Assembly: GCA_002397355.1 (NCBI GenBank)
Contig: DHAI01000112.1
Coordinates: 1-9,982, forward strand
Source: Ruminococcaceae bacterium UBA4958
GTDB lineage: Bacteria; Bacillota; Clostridia; Oscillospirales; Acutalibacteraceae
DNA: 9,982 nt
Direction of reading: 5' to 3'
Below, in pieces: positions 7,801 to 9,982 of the stretch (position 1 is its first letter; every line of letters starts with the position of its first letter). Position numbers and translations under genes: made by a program. The notes beneath the pieces were generated by a model. The model was not told where the DNA came from. It did not search any database and saw nothing but the letters and a program-made list of their open reading frames with translations.

Positions 7801-9159
7801 GGCGCCGATTTCCGTGATGCGGTCGCCGACCGGACTGAGGCCCGTCGTTTCCACGTCGAACACGATGAATTCGTCCTGGAAGCCCTTTTCCGTTTTTCCT
7901 TTCACCGCCGGCACGAGGTCGTTGACGAAATACGCCTCCATGCCGTAGATCACCTTGATCGGCTTGCCCTTCGCCCCCATCTCGTCCGCAGCGTTCATCG
8001 CGTCCGGGAAAGCCTGCGCCACACCGTGATCGGTGACGGCGACGGCGCTGTGGCCCCACTCGGCTGCGCGCCTGATCAGGTCGCCCGCGGTGTTTACGCC
8101 GTCCATCGAAGACATGCTGGTGTGCATATGCAGCTCCACGCGTTTCTTCGCCGCCGTATCCGCCACCCTGATCTGTTCCACCGTCGCGATTCCGCGCGGG
8201 CGGATGACGATCTCATGGTCGTACTTGTCGTACTCCACGTCCCCGCGCACAAGGACGGACATTCCCTTCGCAAGCGTATCCAGCGCTCTGCACTGGCTTG
8301 CCATTTCAATGATCTTCAGCGTGATGGAGCCGGTGTAGTCCGTAATGTTGACCGAGTAGATCTTGCGCTGCTTATCGCGCGTTTCCCTCTGTTCAACGGA
8401 AAAGATCTCGCCCCATACAGTCACGCTGCCGATGTCCGGCGTGACTTTGGAGAGCGGGACCGGTTTCGTCTTGCCTATGCGGCCGTAAAGCTCCCTTGCG
8501 CTGTCCGGGATCATGCAGGGGAAAAGCGTTTCGCCTTCCCGAACGCTGATCGTCCGGGAAGAAGTGCCGGAGGACTCCGCGGAATCCGTGGCTTCCGCAA
8601 CTTTCCGGGCTGTCTCCCGGCGGCGCTCCGTCTCCTCCATCTTTTCTTTCTTGGCGATATAGGCCCGGTCGGTCTCCTGCATCGCCAGCACGCCGTCGAA
8701 CCGAACCGGCACGTCGATCCCGAACTCTTCCCGGATCAGCTGGGACAAGAGCCTGTCCACATGATGGGAAAGCAGCATCCCCCCGCCCCCGTGGCTGAGC
8801 ACGACGACAAGCGTGCCGTCCTCCATGCGGGCAGCGGAGTCTTTCAGGGTCCCGTTGATGCTTGCCTCCCGGTGCTTCAGTTCCGCAACAAGGCTTGGGT
8901 AATAGTCGGTGGTAAAGCTGTTTTCCGGAAAAACGGGATGAATATCGGCTCGCTGCAGGCGTAAAAGCTCGCACCCGGAAATTCGCTGCTCCAGGCTGAA
9001 AATCGTCTGGTATCCGACGGGCGAGGCAAAACGGACCCGCACAGTCAGCGCACGCTTTGCGGAATCGATGCCGAGGGACTCAATCTCCCCGTTCGCAACA
9101 TGGGGGGGCATACCCGCCATATCAATATATGTACCGAAAAAATCTCCGAAACGTTTCAA
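4816..9159 (-). CDS. polC: DNA polymerase III alpha subunit, PolC type (with 3'-5' exonuclease)
   Basis: Main replicative polymerase of Firmicutes, acting at the fork with proofreading in the same chain. The 1447 residues match the family length (about 1430-1450). Domains in order: N-terminal domain (1-160); charged linker (165-205); OB fold (about 245-330); PHP domain opening with ELHMHTSMSS (342-351), split by the DEDD exonuclease (about 430-600; DVETTGL with Asp435/Glu437, HNADFD with Asp521, and His574-x4-Asp579); PHP remainder and polymerase. A four-Cys zinc site (CPKC 919-922, CPVC 944-947) precedes the catalytic PDIDLNFSG (Asp973, Asp975); the third carboxylate is Asp1098 in KLDELGHD. 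RTTGQHPGGMVVVP (1045-1058) is conserved. The C-terminal QMSLF fits the sliding-clamp-binding motif (usually QLSLF). The TTG at 9159 was chosen over the upstream TTG at 9186, which would overlap ispG, because GGAAG lies 7 nt before it. Confidence 0.97.
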   Translation of the reverse strand: MKRFGDFFGTYIDMAGMPPHVANGEIESLGIDSAKRALTVRVRFASPVGYQTIFSLEQRISGCELLRLQRADIHPVFPENSFTTDYYPSLVAELKHREASINGTLKDSAARMEDGTLVVVLSHGGGGMLLSHHVDRLLSQLIREEFGIDVPVRFDGVLAMQETDRAYIAKKEKMEETERRRETARKVAEATDSAESSGTSSRTISVREGETLFPCMIPDSARELYGRIGKTKPVPLSKVTPDIGSVTVWGEIFSVEQRETRDKQRKIYSVNITDYTGSITLKIIEMASQCRALDTLAKGMSVLVRGDVEYDKYDHEIVIRPRGIATVEQIRVADTAAKKRVELHMHTSMSSMDGVNTAGDLIRRAAEWGHSAVAVTDHGVAQAFPDAMNAADEMGAKGKPIKVIYGMEAYFVNDLVPAVKGKTEKGFQDEFIVFDVETTGLSPVGDRITEIGAVRIRDGKIADSFDTFVNPERPIPAKITDLTSITDEMVKDAPKEQEALETFSGFCGENAVLIAHNADFDTSFLRAAAKRHGKDFTNTYIDTVPMCRSLLRGIKNCKLDTVAKYLKLEDFHHHRACDDAATLGRIFLCLLRRLSEDTGASRIMDINTSLAGGDVKKMKSHHMIILAKNKVGLKNLYRLISYSHLNHFYRNPRVPKTELIKYREGLLIGSACQAGELYEAVFEGQPWGRLCEIASFYDYLEIQPVGNNGFMVREGMVPDEEKLREFNRTIVRLGEKLGKPVAATCDVHFMDPKDGAYRKILMAGLGYQDTDEQAPLYFRTTDEMLREFSYLGKDKAYEVVVTNPNRIADMVENLRPVPNGTFPPFIAGAEEQLTSITWRRAKEIYGDPLPEIVKKRLDRELGSITKHGFSILYMTAQKLVANSVEHGYLVGSRGSVGSSFVASMAGISEVNPLPPHYVCPKCRHSEFITDGSIGSGFDLPPKKCPVCGADYSRDGHNIPFETFLGFDGDKTPDIDLNFSGEYQSSAHRYTETLFGKDNVFKAGTISTVADKTALGFVKKYAEERGLVMHRAEELRLALGCTGVKRTTGQHPGGMVVVPKGMDIFDFCPVQHPANDAGSDSITTHFDFHSIHDTICKLDELGHDVPTIYRYLEDYTGIPVMDVSMSDPQVMSLFHSTQALGVKPEDIDSPTGTFSLPEVGTSFVRQMLMDSMPKTFSDLLQVSGLSHGTDVWLGNAQELIKNGTCTISEVIGTRDSIMTYLLQKRLEPKMAFKIMEIVRKGKAPKKLTPDYIQAMKDHDVPQWYLDSCMKIKYMFPKAHAAAYMISTLRLGWYKVHRPVEYYAAYFTVRGEDFDGALVMKGREAVRRRMNEISMKGKEASAKEESEYATLQIVNEMLARGIGILPVDLYRSDARKFLVEDGKIRLPFLSLGGVGETAAKSIAAAKKQGKYLSVEDLQARAKVSKSVIETLAQAGVLSGLPESSQMSLF

Positions 9160-9164
9160 TGAAG

Positions 9165-9173
9165 CTCTTCCTT
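9165..9173 (-). promoter_or_regulatory. Ribosome binding site that fixes the polC start
   Basis: AAGGAAGAG lies in the 13-nt gap after the ispG stop, its GGAAG core 7 nt before the TTG at 9159. The more upstream in-frame TTG at 9186 has this site inside its own coding region and sits within ispG, so the shorter protein is preferred. Confidence 0.75.
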
Positions 9174-9982
9174 CACAGATTTTCAATCTCCTGCATCAGA
9201 CCGGAAAGCAGCTCGCTTTCCGGCACGCGGCGCACCACGACGCCCTTTCGGAAAATCAGGCCGCAGCCGTCGCCGCCGGCGATGCCCACATCGGCCTCGC
9301 GGGCCTCCCCGGGGCCGTTTACGGCGCATCCCATCACCGCCACGGTAATCGGTTTTCTGCAATCGGCAAGGCGCTTTTCGACTTTCGAGGCGAGCGAAAT
9401 CAGATCGATTTTCGTTCTGCCGCAGGTCGGGCAGGAGATGATCTTTACACCGCCGCGCAGGCCGAGCGCCTTTAAAATATCGACCCCCGCCTGCACTTCC
9501 CGCAGCGGGTCCGCCGTCAGGGAAACGCGGATCGTGTCCCCGATGCCTTCCCGCAGGAGGGAACCGATCCCGATCGCGGAGCGGACGATGCCCGTTCGCT
9601 CCGTTCCCGCTTCGGTCACGCCCAAGTGCAGCGGATAGTCGCATTCCCTGGCCGCAATTTCATTTGCGCGGATGGTCGTCTCCACATCCGAGGATTTGAT
9701 GGACAGCACAATATCCCGAAAGCCTGTCTTCTCCAGCAGGGAAGCGTGGTTCAGCGCGCTTTCCACGAGGGCGCACGGCGTGGGTCCGCCGTATTTTTCA
9801 AGAACCTTCTTCTCCACGGAACCGGAGTTCACGCCGATGCGGATCGGAAGACCGCGGCTGCGGCAGGCTTCGGCCACCGCCCGCACGCGGTCCTCGGAAC
9901 CGATGTTTCCGGGATTGATGCGAATCGCATCCGCGCCGGCGGCAGCCGCGGCGATGGCAAGGCGGTAATCGAAATGGATGTC
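9173..9982 (-). CDS. ispG: 4-hydroxy-3-methylbut-2-enyl-diphosphate synthase (partial, 5' end off the right edge)
   Basis: Iron-sulfur enzyme of the MEP isoprenoid pathway, converting 2-C-methyl-erythritol 2,4-cyclodiphosphate to HMBPP. The visible 269 residues are the C-terminal part; the frame runs off the right edge, so the N-terminal portion (roughly 80 residues, from family length of about 350) is missing. The fragment opens with DIHFDYRLAI and AGADAIRINPGNIG, typical of the TIM-barrel half. The [4Fe-4S] ligands are Cys184 and Cys187 (ISCPTCGRT) and Cys219 (VMGCAVNGPGEA), and Glu226 in NGPGE is the fourth ligand expected in this family (fragment numbering). The codon at 9886 is an internal GTG, not the gene start. 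The stop lies 13 nt before polC. In many Clostridia the upstream neighbours are dxr and rseP, which would lie beyond the right edge here; that part is inference. Confidence 0.96.
   Translation of the reverse strand, partial: DIHFDYRLAIAAAAAGADAIRINPGNIGSEDRVRAVAEACRSRGLPIRIGVNSGSVEKKVLEKYGGPTPCALVESALNHASLLEKTGFRDIVLSIKSSDVETTIRANEIAARECDYPLHLGVTEAGTERTGIVRSAIGIGSLLREGIGDTIRVSLTADPLREVQAGVDILKALGLRGGVKIISCPTCGRTKIDLISLASKVEKRLADCRKPITVAVMGCAVNGPGEAREADVGIAGGDGCGLIFRKGVVVRRVPESELLSGLMQEIENL

Noticed and set aside
8779..8790. G-rich run on the minus strand (five G, C, six G) as a possible G-quadruplex
   Set aside because: It encodes a Gly-rich stretch in PolC (HGGGGM) and has only two G tracts, too few for a simple quadruplex.
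1..9982. Novel defence, mobile or other undescribed system
   Set aside because: All coding space is taken by recognised core genes (hisB, C, D, G, Z, polC, ispG) with normal motifs and lengths; no repeats, integrase, toxin-like small genes or unexplained gaps are visible.

Overview
The window is a stretch of ordinary bacterial housekeeping DNA, with every gene on the minus strand. The best fit is a GC-rich member of the Clostridia (Firmicutes), for three reasons. It encodes a PolC-type replicative polymerase, which is typical of Firmicutes. It has the short HisG plus HisZ pair instead of a long HisG. It also has ispG directly upstream of polC, a common clostridial arrangement. I cannot assign a genus from the sequence alone.

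Reading in the direction of transcription (right to left), the layout is: (1) the 3' part of ispG (isoprenoid synthesis by the MEP pathway), running off the right edge; (2) polC, DNA polymerase III alpha with built-in proofreading exonuclease, 13 nt after ispG; (3) a 69-nt gap holding a strong sigma-A-type promoter whose -35 box begins on the base after the polC stop codon; (4) a tight histidine operon hisZ-hisG-hisD-hisC-hisB, with hisB cut by the left edge. Spacing within the operon is -4, -1, +3 and -4 nt, which points to translational coupling. The window is almost wholly coding: the only non-coding stretches are 69, 13 and 3 nt.

Functionally, HisZ and HisG together would form the ATP phosphoribosyltransferase that commits PRPP and ATP to histidine. 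HisB and HisC catalyse middle-to-late steps (dehydration and transamination), and HisD the last two oxidations to histidine. The remaining genes (hisH, hisA, hisF, hisI/E, and the histidinol-phosphate phosphatase) are not in the window and may lie further left. The ispG-polC pair belongs to a different transcriptional unit that reads in the same direction.

I see no mobile element, CRISPR array, RNA gene, phage remnant or novel system. The most useful details are the his promoter with an imperfect palindrome over its -10 box, the absence of room for a T-box or attenuator leader, and three starts (hisC, hisG, polC) that must be corrected to non-ATG codons next to good ribosome-binding sites.
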